IMG/VR virus record: IMGVR_UViG_3300048588_000407 | Location: 1-21,988 of that record | From: a virus | DNA length: 21,988 bases | Reading direction: 5' to 3' (one strand) | In this document: positions 6,913 to 13,346 of the stretch, one piece after another | How the letters are laid out: every line of letters begins with the position of its first letter | Position numbering within the stretch: the stretch's first letter is position 1 | The notes under the pieces: model-generated | Databases searched by the model: none | What the model was told of the DNA's origin: nothing | The model's input: the letters and a program-made list of their open reading frames with translations, nothing else | Made by a program: the position numbers and the translations under genes

Positions 6913-7134
6913 TCAGTCTGGAGAGCGCGGCGTTACAACAGCGCGCCCTTTGTCGCCGATCTGGAGGCACAGCCGCGAGATGTAGCCGTCGCCGTAATCG
7001 ACGCGCCACTGATCTCCTGGGCTGGTTTCGTTCGGCAAAAACACAACCGCTCCGCGCTCGCCTGACGGATGCTCGATCATGTCGCCTTCGTGAATGCCTT
7101 GCCCCGCGAAGTCTGTCCAGGGTGCTTTGTTCAT
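6913..7134 (-). CDS. Small conserved-looking protein, unknown function
   Basis: 73 aa. Starts MNKAPWTDFAGQGIHEGDMIEHPSGERGAVV and reads like a small beta-barrel (alternating hydrophobic and charged residues, HPSGERGAVVFLP, DQWRVDYGDGYISRLCLQIGDKG). I do not recognise the family with certainty. The pattern 'G..I.EGD.I.HPSGE.G.V......WRV.Y.DG..SRL.LQIGDKG.AVV' resembles small phage proteins carried after mor. It starts 2 bases after the upstream stop codon. It is the last gene before the gap holding the Plys-like element, so probably the end of the early/middle operon. Confidence 0.65.
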   Translation of the reverse strand: MNKAPWTDFAGQGIHEGDMIEHPSGERGAVVFLPNETSPGDQWRVDYGDGYISRLCLQIGDKGRAVVTPRSPD

Positions 7135-7136
7135 CT

Positions 7137-7505
7137 CTACCCCTTCACCGGCGACCACTCGCCGCAGTGCTCGGACTTCCTGCCCTTCACCTTCGAGCAG
7201 GTGCGCTCGACCTCGACGCCGTCCGGCCGCGTGGTGCGCATCTTGATGAACACGCCGCCCTCGGCGAGGAAGGCGTCGATGGCCTGGCGCGTGGCGGCCT
7301 TGGCCCTGGCGACGCGGGCCTCGTCGTCGCCCTTGCGGGCGTGCACTCGGATCAGCAGCGTGCTGCCGAGGCCGTCGATGTCGCTCACGCGGCACTTGAC
7401 GCCGTCCTGCTCCGCCGTCAGTTGGCCGCACAGGCCGGCGGTGGAACCGGCGACAGATGCCGTCGAAAGCAGCGCGGCGACAAAGGCGGTGATGAGCTTC
7501 TTCAT
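7137..7505 (-). CDS. Exported small cysteine-containing protein, unknown
   Basis: 122 aa. An N-terminal signal peptide (MKKLITAFVAALLSTASVAG) is obvious. The mature part has four cysteines (26, 38, 103, 114) that could form two disulfides, and an amphipathic helix around DDEARVARAKAATRQAIDAFLAEG. The ribosome site is strong (AGGAGG 5 bases ahead of the ATG), unlike the coupled neighbours, which suggests independent or high expression. The gene lies between mor and the lysis operon, a place where Mu has small genes and the C activator. Possible roles are lysogenic conversion, surface modification or exclusion; none is shown by the sequence. Confidence 0.75.
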   Translation of the reverse strand: MKKLITAFVAALLSTASVAGSTAGLCGQLTAEQDGVKCRVSDIDGLGSTLLIRVHARKGDDEARVARAKAATRQAIDAFLAEGGVFIKMRTTRPDGVEVERTCSKVKGRKSEHCGEWSPVKG

Positions 7506-7514
7506 GATGCCTCC

Positions 7515-7871
7515 TCAGAAAAGAGACCCCTGGCGCTTGCGGATCATCTCGGCGCGGACGGCTTTGACGATTTGGTAGATGCGCATGACGGTCAGATTGT
7601 ACTCGCGGGCGAGCGGCTCGTGGTTGGTGCCGTTGAAGCGCTCGAAGATCTCCAGGTCGCGGCGCGACAGTTCGTAGCGCTCACCCTTCGGCAGGTACAG
7701 GCTCTGCCCGGACCAGTTGCTGCGCACGTGCTCGGCGACCGCCAAGCCAATGTCGGCCGCGCGCTCCAGCTCGATGCCGTTCTCGGCCAGCTTGGCGGCA
7801 ACCTGGTCGGCCAGGTCGGCCAGTAGCTCCGGGTAGCCGCGCTCCACAAGGCTGGGCTGGGCTTCGCTCAT
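7515..7871 (-). CDS. mor: Mor-type transcription activator (Mor/C family)
   Basis: 118 aa, close to Mu Mor (129 aa). The N-terminal half (LVERGYPELLADLADQVAAKLAENGIE) is the helical dimerisation part. The hallmark follows: GQSLYLPKGERYELSRRDLEIFERFNGTNHEPLAREYNLTVMRIYQIVKAVR, which joins the beta-strand linker to the HTH. Family members bind dyads upstream of weak promoters and recruit RNA polymerase. In Mu, Mor turns on the middle promoter and C the late ones; here no second family member is seen before the lysis genes, so this protein may drive the late elements at 6874-6894 and 226-246. The start ATG overlaps the upstream stop (ATGA); a further-upstream in-frame ATG is disregarded. Confidence 0.93.
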   Translation of the reverse strand: MSEAQPSLVERGYPELLADLADQVAAKLAENGIELERAADIGLAVAEHVRSNWSGQSLYLPKGERYELSRRDLEIFERFNGTNHEPLAREYNLTVMRIYQIVKAVRAEMIRKRQGSLF

Positions 7872-8101
7872 CGTGTTTTCCCCTTGACGATCTTCTCTAC
7901 GCCCATCGGCATCCACACCAGGCCGCGCGAATCGAGCCAGCCCATGACGATGCGCTCGTCGATCTTCCTGGCCAACTCTTTGTCGATGACGATCTTGATC
8001 TCGCGCGGCCGGCCGCAGCGCTCGAACCAGGCCCAGGCAACCACCGCGCCGAAGCCGGCGCCGGCGAGGAAGGCGAAGGCGAGCATGGCGTGGCCGCTCA
8101 T
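7868..8101 (-). CDS. Small membrane protein between gemA and mor
   Basis: 77 aa. One N-terminal hydrophobic segment (MLAFAFLAGAGFGAVVAWAWF, residues about 6-26) precedes a charged cytoplasmic tail (IKIVIDKELARKIDERIVMGWLDSRGLVWMPMG). Small single-span proteins with this tail pattern sit at the same place in other Mu-like prophages. No function is known to me. It overlaps gemA and mor by 4 bases each (ATGA on both sides), so it is probably co-translated with the regulators. Confidence 0.75.
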   Translation of the reverse strand: MSGHAMLAFAFLAGAGFGAVVAWAWFERCGRPREIKIVIDKELARKIDERIVMGWLDSRGLVWMPMGVEKIVKGKTR

Positions 8102-8574
8102 GCGCGGCCTTCCCGGCGCTGCAGGTGCTTGTTGAGCGCCGCCGTGATGCGCCACAGCTCGGTGTAGCTGCACAGCTCCAGCGGCTTCATGACGGCGCCA
8201 CCGTGCTCGATGCCGGTCATCTGGCGGGCGATGCCCTCGACGTAGCGCTTCTGTTTGCCGCGCTCGATGCCCAGCTCACGGCACAGAACGCAGATCTTGC
8301 GCAGCATGGGGCGGCAGTCTTCGGCGGCGCGGTCGATGAAGGCCCATTCGTTCGGCCGCGCCGGGCGGCCGTTACCGATCTTCGCCCCCCGGCTGGACAG
8401 GTGATCGAGCACGCTCTTCCGGCCGGCGAAGTCGAGATCCGCCGCCGAGCGCACACGGGCGATCACCCACAGCATGTCGCGGTAGGTGCCGTCGTCCATG
8501 CCGAGCTGCTGCCGCGCGATGTGGATCGCGGCGAGTTCGCGCTTGCGGAGGTCGGGGGCGGGTTTCATGGGCAT
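8098..8574 (-). CDS. gemA: GemA-like regulatory protein (Mu gp16, DUF1018)
   Basis: 158 aa. The opening RKRELAAIHIARQQLGMDDGTYRDMLWVIARVRSAADLDFAGRKSVLDHL is the GemA/DUF1018 signature. The C-terminal half has RPMLRKICVLCRELG and YVEGIARQMTG. In Mu GemA affects host gene expression and DNA supercoiling late in the early phase, and the gene sits just before mor, as here with one membrane protein between them. Start: the ATG overlapping the upstream stop (TGATG); a second ATG two codons on is equally possible. Confidence 0.92.
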   Translation of the reverse strand: MPMKPAPDLRKRELAAIHIARQQLGMDDGTYRDMLWVIARVRSAADLDFAGRKSVLDHLSSRGAKIGNGRPARPNEWAFIDRAAEDCRPMLRKICVLCRELGIERGKQKRYVEGIARQMTGIEHGGAVMKPLELCSYTELWRITAALNKHLQRREGRA

Positions 8575-8924
8575 CAGCGCGGAATGACTGTTCGACCTTG
8601 CAGCCGCCTGTCTATGGATTCACAGGCGGCTATGGCAAGCGCCGCTACCTGTACCAGTCGATTTCGCGCCTTATCGAGACTCCCCATGCCGGCCATCACG
8701 CGCGCCCATCCGGCGTAATCCTCGATCAGTTGGACAAACGTCGCGATGTCATGCTGATCATCATGGGCTGGCCCGCCCCACTTGGCGTCCTGCCGGCGGC
8801 GCTCCGCCGAGATCTCCGTCATCAGATCGAGCGGGTTGGCTCGGTAGGCTTTGCCCTGACAGTAGCCGTTGCAATTCGCATCGCCTTGGTGGCAATGCAC
8901 CCCACAAACCATGATTCTGTTCAT
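8574..8924 (-). CDS. Phage protein with Cys-rich N-terminus and MazG-like helical domain
   Basis: 116 aa. Residues 1-25 have four cysteines spaced C-x3-C-x6-C-x3-C (7, 11, 18, 22) plus His 10 and 12, a possible metal site. The remainder (EISAERRRQDAKWGGPAHDDQHDIATFVQLIEDYAGWA ... LVQVAALAIAACESIDR) follows the 'ER.RQd.KWG..HD ... VqvaAla.a.iesidr' pattern of small phage proteins related to all-alpha NTP pyrophosphohydrolases. The metal-binding EExxE motif of active MazG enzymes is not evident, so activity is doubtful. The start has a good ribosome site (AAGGGA). A 15-base gap separates it from the upstream gene. Confidence 0.75.
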   Translation of the reverse strand: MNRIMVCGVHCHQGDANCNGYCQGKAYRANPLDLMTEISAERRRQDAKWGGPAHDDQHDIATFVQLIEDYAGWARVMAGMGSLDKARNRLVQVAALAIAACESIDRRLQGRTVIPR

Positions 8925-8939
8925 TGCTTTCCCTTCTCT

Positions 8940-9260
8940 TTATTGAGGGGTTTTGTCGTCGTCGAAACACATACCCGCCGGGTGCGGGACGCCGTCGTGA
9001 ACAACGACCCCATATTCGTCTTCCGGCAGAAACCGTCCGGCGGCTTCGAGTTCGGCGGCGGTGGGCGGGATTGGTGTTTCCGGGTCCCAGTCGCAGCAGG
9101 CGATGGCGTCTTCCTCTCGAAGAAGGAAGCCACGGCAGACGGGGCACAGGTAGCCCTCCTCGATTCGCGGCGCGCAGCACTCGCGCGCGTCGTCCTCGTT
9201 GTCATGGACGGTCTCGCAGTCGCCGCAGCGCCAGGCTTCGGGCGGGTGGCCGGTTGTCAT
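8940..9260 (-). CDS. Double zinc-ribbon-like small protein
   Basis: 106 aa. Eight cysteines form two units with the same spacing: C12-x2-C15-x12-C28-C29 and C39-x2-C42-x12-C55-C56. The second half (PTAAELEAAGRFLPEDEYGVVVHDGVPHPAGMCFD) is acidic and unstructured-looking. Such proteins probably bind zinc and contact nucleic acid or another protein; the exact function is unknown. The ATG overlaps the upstream stop (ATGA). The true start is the MTTGHPPEAW methionine; the longer upstream frame is the antisense reading of the next gene. Confidence 0.8.
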   Translation of the reverse strand: MTTGHPPEAWRCGDCETVHDNEDDARECCAPRIEEGYLCPVCRGFLLREEDAIACCDWDPETPIPPTAAELEAAGRFLPEDEYGVVVHDGVPHPAGMCFDDDKTPQ

Positions 9261-9607
9261 TTCGCGCTCTCCAGGGTGATTTCCCGGACGTGCTCGATGG
9301 CCTTGCCGGGCTCGGCAGTGCGCCAGTCGGGCCACTTCCTGGCCTCGTTTTTCATCTGCTTCTCGGCGATGGCCAGAACGATGTCCTCGGGGCTGTGGCC
9401 GGCGCGCCAGGCGCCGTCTAGGGCCAGCAGGACGACGTCGACCCACTCCGTGAGGTCGGCCGGCTTGGCCTCGATCTCGGCCAGCTCCTTGCGGATGTGG
9501 TCCAGCACGCCGGCGGTGCGGGCGCCGGGGCCGAAGGTGCGCGCGGAAAATTCGCGCTGGCGGTGCAGATGGGCGACCAGGTCGAACCTGAGCAGGGTGA
9601 CGTTCAT
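9257..9607 (-). CDS. dATP/dGTP pyrophosphohydrolase-like protein (DUF550, MazG-like)
   Basis: 116 aa. The segment HLHRQREFSARTFGPGARTAGVLDHIRKELAEIEAKPADLTEWVDVVLLALDGAWRAG is the DUF550 signature. The ELxEIE (41-46) and EWVD (54-57) acidic pairs form the metal site of the all-alpha NTP pyrophosphohydrolase fold. Family members hydrolyse dATP or dGTP to the monophosphate and are common in phages, where they may adjust nucleotide pools or block host sensing. The C-terminus EKQMKNEARKWPDWRTAEPGKAIEHV is also conserved. Overlaps both neighbours by 4 bases. Confidence 0.88.
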   Translation of the reverse strand: MNVTLLRFDLVAHLHRQREFSARTFGPGARTAGVLDHIRKELAEIEAKPADLTEWVDVVLLALDGAWRAGHSPEDIVLAIAEKQMKNEARKWPDWRTAEPGKAIEHVREITLESAK

Positions 9608-9834
9608 TTGCGCGCCTCCACCCACCCATCGAGACTGCTGCTCAGGTGCTCCAGCTCGCAGCCGGCGGCGTCGAGCAGCTTGAACTTGAGCCGGCCGCGT
9701 GCGGCCTTCACCAGCGTCTCGCAGGCGCGCTTGACGGCGTCGCAGTCCTCCGCCTTGCAGGTGAGGACATTCATCCAGGAGCCGGAGGCGTTGGCCTTCA
9801 GGCTCACTTCCGTGAAATCGCGGTCGGTTTTCAC
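9604..9834 (-). CDS. Small phage protein, unknown
   Basis: 76 aa from a GTG that overlaps the Gam stop (GTGA). The sequence KTDRDFTEVSLKANASGSWMNVLTCKAEDCDAVKRACETLVKAARGRLKFKLLDAAGCELEHL reads as a beta-alpha-beta unit with four cysteines (about 25, 30, 38, 59). I do not recognise the family. Its coupling to gam and to the pyrophosphohydrolase gene suggests a role in early DNA metabolism or host takeover, but this is position only. Confidence 0.7.
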   Translation of the reverse strand: MKTDRDFTEVSLKANASGSWMNVLTCKAEDCDAVKRACETLVKAARGRLKFKLLDAAGCELEHLSSSLDGWVEARK

Positions 9835-10361
9835 GCCTTGGCCTCCTCGGTCGCCGACTTGAGCAGGGCATCGACCATCTTGTCGAGGGCGCTGTCGGCC
9901 GGCTTGATATAAACCTGGTCGCCGGCGTCTGTGACGGTGACGCCGATCCGCTTGAGGTCGGCGACGGCGAGCGCGGCGAGGCCGTCCTTCGAGGGTTTCT
10001 CGACGGTGGCGATGAGCACGTCGGCCAGCTCGGGCAGGTGCTTGCGGATGAGACGGATGACCTGCTCGTCGCTTTCCCACTCGATCTTGCCCTTTCCCTT
10101 CATGAAGCCGACGCGCACGCCGTGCAGGACGACGGTCTTCGGCTTGGCGAACAGCTCGGGCGCGACCTCGACGGCTGCATGGAGGGCGGCCTCGGCTTCG
10201 GCGGCGCGGTTGAGGGCCTTGCGGATGCCGGGCAGGTGTTCGCGCTGCAGGGCCTTGAGGCCGGCGTCGAACGCGGCGCACAGCTCGCGCAGGCGGTCGC
10301 GCGCATCGCTATAGGCGCGCGCCCTGGCGTCGATCTGGGTCATGGTGGCGGGCGGTTGCAT
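9831..10361 (-). CDS. gam: Host-nuclease inhibitor Gam-like protein
   Basis: 176 aa, matching Mu Gam in length (174). The N-terminal two thirds is a long helix (RARAYSDARDRLRELCAAFDAGLKALQREH ... LNRAAEAEAALHAAVE), followed by KTVVLHGVRVGFMKGKGKIEWESDEQVIRLIRKHLPE and LKRIGVTVTDAGDQVYIKPADS, the usual Gam layout. Gam binds the ends of linear double-stranded DNA and shields phage DNA from host exonucleases such as RecBCD; it is a relative of bacterial Ku. The ATG at 10361 follows AGGAG with 7 bases between. Assignment rests on pattern plus position. Confidence 0.85.
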   Translation of the reverse strand: MQPPATMTQIDARARAYSDARDRLRELCAAFDAGLKALQREHLPGIRKALNRAAEAEAALHAAVEVAPELFAKPKTVVLHGVRVGFMKGKGKIEWESDEQVIRLIRKHLPELADVLIATVEKPSKDGLAALAVADLKRIGVTVTDAGDQVYIKPADSALDKMVDALLKSATEEAKA

Positions 10362-10372
10362 GAATTCTCCTT

Positions 10373-10693
10373 TCAGGTGGGCAGCTTCATTTGCCCGATG
10401 AGATCGGGCAGCGGGACATTGCGCAGGCGCGACTCCAGCACCAGGCTGTGCATGGCGCGGGCGCGCAGGAACTGGCAGGTGGCCTCCAGCTCTTCGCCGC
10501 TGGCGGCGATGTAGTAGCCGTCGCGCGGCGTGCCGCAGACGGCCACGCCGTCCATGCGCAGCTCGGTGACGAGGTGGCGCACCTGGCGCGGCGGCACGTC
10601 GATGAGCTGGGCGACGGCCTGGGCGGTGATGCCGTTCTCGTGGCCGATGTGGCGCGAGAGCAGGGTCTGGAGTTGCGTCTTGTGGCAGAGCAT
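10373..10693 (-). CDS. Winged-helix-like small regulator
   Basis: 106 aa. HENGITAQAVAQLIDVPPRQVRHLVTELRMDGVAVCGTPRDGYYIAASGEEL is a clear winged helix: HTH, then wing, then the 'GYYIA' strand seen in phage early regulators and also in small replication-linked proteins. The C-terminal helix (ATCQFLRARAMHSLVLESRLRN) may dimerise. The ATG has an AGGAG site 5 bases ahead, so it can be translated independently; the gap to gam is 11 bases. The target is unknown. Confidence 0.8.
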   Translation of the reverse strand: MLCHKTQLQTLLSRHIGHENGITAQAVAQLIDVPPRQVRHLVTELRMDGVAVCGTPRDGYYIAASGEELEATCQFLRARAMHSLVLESRLRNVPLPDLIGQMKLPT

Positions 10694-10706
10694 GGCGGCT
10701 CCTTTC

Positions 10707-10997
10707 TCAGGCGATGCGGTAGCGGTAGAGGTTGCGACGGCCGCTGCGCTCGATGCGCCCCTGGGCGACCATGTAGCTGAGCAGGCTGCTGACCTTGCCG
10801 GGGTGGCAGCCGGGCGCGCGCTCGAGGATCTCGGCCAGGGTGTGCTCGCGGCCGTCGCCCAGGGCGATCAGGATGCGCTGGCGGACGGGGATGCCGCCGG
10901 GACGCTCCTGGCGCCAGCGCAGCTGTGCCAGCCGCTCCTCGCGCTGCAGGACGCGGTTGGCGTCGACGACCTGGTCGAGAATCGAGGGCAGGCTCAT
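10707..10997 (-). CDS. Small winged-helix-like protein
   Basis: 96 aa. PVRQRILIALGDGREHTLAEILERAPGCHPGKVSSLLSYMVAQGRIERSGRRNLYRYRIA is a compact winged helix ending in the beta-hairpin. The N-terminal third (LDQVVDANRVLQREERLAQLRWRQ) is a helix that could mediate dimers. It overlaps the upstream HExxH gene by 4 bases (ATGA) and is followed 13 bases on by another winged-helix gene. DNA-binding is likely; the target is unknown. Confidence 0.78.
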   Translation of the reverse strand: MSLPSILDQVVDANRVLQREERLAQLRWRQERPGGIPVRQRILIALGDGREHTLAEILERAPGCHPGKVSSLLSYMVAQGRIERSGRRNLYRYRIA

Positions 10998-11353
10998 ACG
11001 GCGTAGCCAATGCGGCGCAGTCGCGTGATGATGCGGGCCGACAAAACGCCGATGGCGCGCGCCAGGCGTTCGTCGTCGTCGCTGCGCACCTCACCGAGCC
11101 TATCCATGACGGCGTGCGTGACCTCGTGCGGCACCAGCTCGATGAGGCGGCCGTTGCCGGGCAGCGCGATGAGGCCGGCGTGTCGCGCGGACTGACTTTT
11201 GCTGGCAAGGTAGAAGGCGTGCGTCTCCAGCCCCCCCCCACGCCGCCCGCCGCCGCCATAGATGCGGTGCACCTGGCGCGTCGAGGCGTACAACCGCACA
11301 CGCAGGCGCAGGCCGCGATGGCTGACCGAGAAGGATTCGAGCGGACGGATCAC
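10994..11353 (-). CDS. HExxH metallopeptidase-like phage protein
   Basis: 119 aa from a GTG overlapping the upstream stop (GTGA). ELVPHEVTHAVMDRLGEVRSDDDERLARAIG carries the zinc-protease motif HEVTH (76-80), and E95 is a plausible third ligand. The protein is short, with a Gly-rich loop (YGGGGRRGGG) in the first half encoded partly by a run of nine G. It may be an active protease against a host or phage protein, or a zinc-binding protein with another role. The family is not one I can name. Location in the early block suggests activity soon after infection or induction. Confidence 0.75.
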   Translation of the reverse strand: MIRPLESFSVSHRGLRLRVRLYASTRQVHRIYGGGGRRGGGLETHAFYLASKSQSARHAGLIALPGNGRLIELVPHEVTHAVMDRLGEVRSDDDERLARAIGVLSARIITRLRRIGYAV

Positions 11354-11976
11354 GCAGCCACCTGCAGGGTCTTGTCGAGATAGTCGAACAGGACGCGCGT
11401 GTCTTCCGGCGGCAGCTCGACGTGCGCGCCGTCGCGCAGGACCATCGAGAGGGCGCCGTCGTTGAAGATGCCGCAGCGGAAGCCGGCTGACGGCTGCTCG
11501 GCCTTCAAGGTCACGGTCACCTCGGCGACGGGCAGGCGCTTCGCCGCCTTGTTCCGCCCTTCCTCGGCGGCGCGCAGCAGCCGCCCGGTGGCCTTGGGGC
11601 GGCGCGCGGCGCGCGGATGGGCCGGGGCAGGCTTTGGGGTTTTGCGCGGCTTGCGGGCCGGTTTGGCGGGTTTCTCGGCCGGCGGCGCGGCCTCGGCGGC
11701 GACCGGGGCGCGCGCCGGCTTCGGCTCGCGCCAGGGGATCGGCTTGCCGCCGCCGCTGATGCGGTATTCCTTCTGCGGCTGCGAGCCGGGCACGTTTACA
11801 TCGCAGGCCACCAGCACGCCGTTGTCGACGGCGGCGGCGAGCGATGCCGTGATGTTCTTCGCCTCGATGCCGATGGCCTCGGCGATCTCGGCGCTGCGCG
11901 CCGAGCCGCCCTTCTTGCGCAGGTATTCGATGGCAGCTTCGGCGGCGCTGCCCTTGCGCGGGGTGTAGTCGTTCAT
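11350..11976 (-). CDS. HTH domain plus Ala/Pro/Lys-rich linker protein
   Basis: 208 aa. Residues 1-75 form a winged helix (AAIEYLRKKGGSARSAEIAEAIGIEAKNITASLAAAVDNGVLV). Residues about 77-148 form a basic Ala/Pro/Lys-rich tail-like linker (APPAEKPAKPARKPRKTPKP), much like histone H1 tails. The C-terminal 60 residues (AEVTVTLKAEQPSAGFRCGIFNDGALSMVLRDGAHVELPPEDTRVLFDYLDK) look like a small beta-rich domain. It probably binds DNA with the linker giving non-specific contact. The ATG follows an AGGAG and starts 2 bases after the upstream stop; the longer upstream frame is not used. Confidence 0.78.
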   Translation of the reverse strand: MNDYTPRKGSAAEAAIEYLRKKGGSARSAEIAEAIGIEAKNITASLAAAVDNGVLVACDVNVPGSQPQKEYRISGGGKPIPWREPKPARAPVAAEAAPPAEKPAKPARKPRKTPKPAPAHPRAARRPKATGRLLRAAEEGRNKAAKRLPVAEVTVTLKAEQPSAGFRCGIFNDGALSMVLRDGAHVELPPEDTRVLFDYLDKTLQVAA

Positions 11977-11978
11977 GT

Positions 11979-12380
11979 TCAGTTCTCCTGCGGGATGTAG
12001 GGGCCGACGGGCGTTGCCTTGCACGCCCAGCGCTGGCCGCCGAGCACCAGTTCGCGGTCGCCGTTGAGGCAGGCCACCAGGTAATCCTCCAGCTGCTCGG
12101 CGTGGTTGCGGGCGAAGCGGTAGCGGGCTTCCATGTCGTCGGCCACGGCGGCGCGGCCGGCGACCATCACGGCGTGCGCCTCCATCTCCATCGCGCGTTC
12201 GGTTTCGTAGTCGAGTTTTCCAACGAAGCCGAAGATTAAGAAGATGCCGACCACCAGGGCGGCGTCGCGCAGTGCCTCGCGCGGATTCGCGAGACTCGGA
12301 CGGGAAGACCGCCAGCGCAGGCCGAGGGCGAGGCGGATGCGGTCCATGAGGGGGGGCACGGTGCGGGTGGTTTTTTTCAT
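11979..12380 (-). CDS. Small single-span membrane protein
   Basis: 133 aa. A basic N-terminus is followed by one hydrophobic segment (DAALVVGIFLIFGFVGKL, residues about 39-56), then a helical stretch (AMEMEAHAVMVAGRAAVADDMEARYRFARNHAEQLEDYLVACLNG) and a short C-terminal part with two cysteines. Likely inner-membrane with the helix outside or inside as a coiled coil. Function unknown; position among early regulators suggests host takeover or superinfection exclusion, but nothing in the sequence shows it. ATG overlaps the upstream stop (ATGA). Confidence 0.75.
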   Translation of the reverse strand: MKKTTRTVPPLMDRIRLALGLRWRSSRPSLANPREALRDAALVVGIFLIFGFVGKLDYETERAMEMEAHAVMVAGRAAVADDMEARYRFARNHAEQLEDYLVACLNGDRELVLGGQRWACKATPVGPYIPQEN

Positions 12381-12715
12381 GAGCGGTCCTCCTCGGGTTT
12401 GTGCGGGCACTGCTGGCAGACGCCCCAGCGCCGCATCGCAAAAGGGTTGTGTGTTGGTGCGGGTTTGAGCGCCAGATCGCACCCGGCGCGCGGAATCGCG
12501 CGGCCATCGGCTGGACACTCGACCGTGTCGAGCTGGCGCAGCACGCGCGCAACGAACTTCTTTGGCACTGGAGTGAGGCTGCCTGAGACCACGCGGCTGA
12601 TGTAGGGGCGAGAGACTTCCAGCTGGCGCGCCACCGCAGCCTTGCTGCCAGATCGCCCGATCTCGGCCTCCAGCAGCTCGCGCCAACGCGGCGTTACAGA
12701 AACTTCAGCGCCCAT
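12377..12715 (-). CDS. HTH protein with C-terminal Cys motif
   Basis: 112 aa. Residues about 8-47 (RWRELLEAEIGRSGSKAAVARQLEVSRPYISRVVSGSLTPVPKKFVARVL) form a helix-turn-helix of the XRE/LacI kind. The C-terminal half has C67-x11-C79 and C100-x2-C103 (ECPADGRAIPRAGC ... GVCQQCPHKP), a probable zinc site and a pattern common in this family of Mu-like prophage regulators. Overlaps the upstream gene by 11 bases and the next by 4. It may regulate early genes. Confidence 0.82.
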   Translation of the reverse strand: MGAEVSVTPRWRELLEAEIGRSGSKAAVARQLEVSRPYISRVVSGSLTPVPKKFVARVLRQLDTVECPADGRAIPRAGCDLALKPAPTHNPFAMRRWGVCQQCPHKPEEDRS

Positions 12716-13346
12716 AAATGGCGTCCTCCTCTGTAACGCTGCCGTCGTGCCAAACTACGCGCCCGAGGTTCGGGTCGTAGAGCGCCTGCGAGCGGCACAC
12801 CATCGGCGCTCGCGCGCCGGTGTTGCGCTCAGGCAAAAGCCGGTAGCGGGTTGGCACGCCGCCGCGCCCCGTGCCTTGGCCGGTCACGGTGATGGCGAGA
12901 TAGCCGGCGCGGGCTAGATTGCGGAGATAGTCGTCGGCGGCCACCGGCGAGACCGGCGCCGCGCTGGTTCCGGCGTGGGCGGCCAGCTCCAAGGCGCTGA
13001 TGTCACCGCGCAGCCGCCGCAGCGTGCGCCACATCTGTTCCTGGGCCAGACCTTGCGTCACCGGCGTGCCGTCGCGGCGCACGCGCGGGGCCTCGACGCC
13101 GGCATCGCGCACGAGCCGGTAGCGGCGCCGGTCATGTTGACGGCGGCGCTCGCCGACCGTCTCCAGGTGGCCGGCGCGCGCGAGCGAGAGCACGTAGTCG
13201 CGCACCGTCTCGCGCGGCACGTCGCCGGGGTTGACGTCGAGCAGATCGAACTCGGCGCCGCGCATCTTGCGGATGGCCTCCCACACGCGCTGGCGCGGCC
13301 CCTTGCCGCCGGAGAGCTCGATGTGGGCGGGCTTACGGCCGTGCAT
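12705..13346 (-). CDS. Tandem winged-helix phage protein
   Basis: 213 aa. Two similar halves are seen: RQRVWEAIRKMRGAEFDLLDVNPGDVPRETVRDYVLSLARAGHLETVG, then YRLVRDAGVEAPRVRRDGTPV; and QEQMWRTLRRLRGDISALELAAHAG ... VAADDYLRNLARAGYLAITVT, then TRYRLLPERNTG. Each is a winged helix with a 'YRL' wing strand. The joining segment 'APRVRRDGTPV' and the closing MVCRSQALYDPNLGRVVW are typical of a conserved early protein of Mu-like prophages. A DNA-binding role is likely; the exact function is unknown to me. Start ATG overlaps the upstream stop (TGATG). The frame extends further upstream, but that part is not supported. Confidence 0.83.
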   Translation of the reverse strand: MHGRKPAHIELSGGKGPRQRVWEAIRKMRGAEFDLLDVNPGDVPRETVRDYVLSLARAGHLETVGERRRQHDRRRYRLVRDAGVEAPRVRRDGTPVTQGLAQEQMWRTLRRLRGDISALELAAHAGTSAAPVSPVAADDYLRNLARAGYLAITVTGQGTGRGGVPTRYRLLPERNTGARAPMVCRSQALYDPNLGRVVWHDGSVTEEDAIYGR

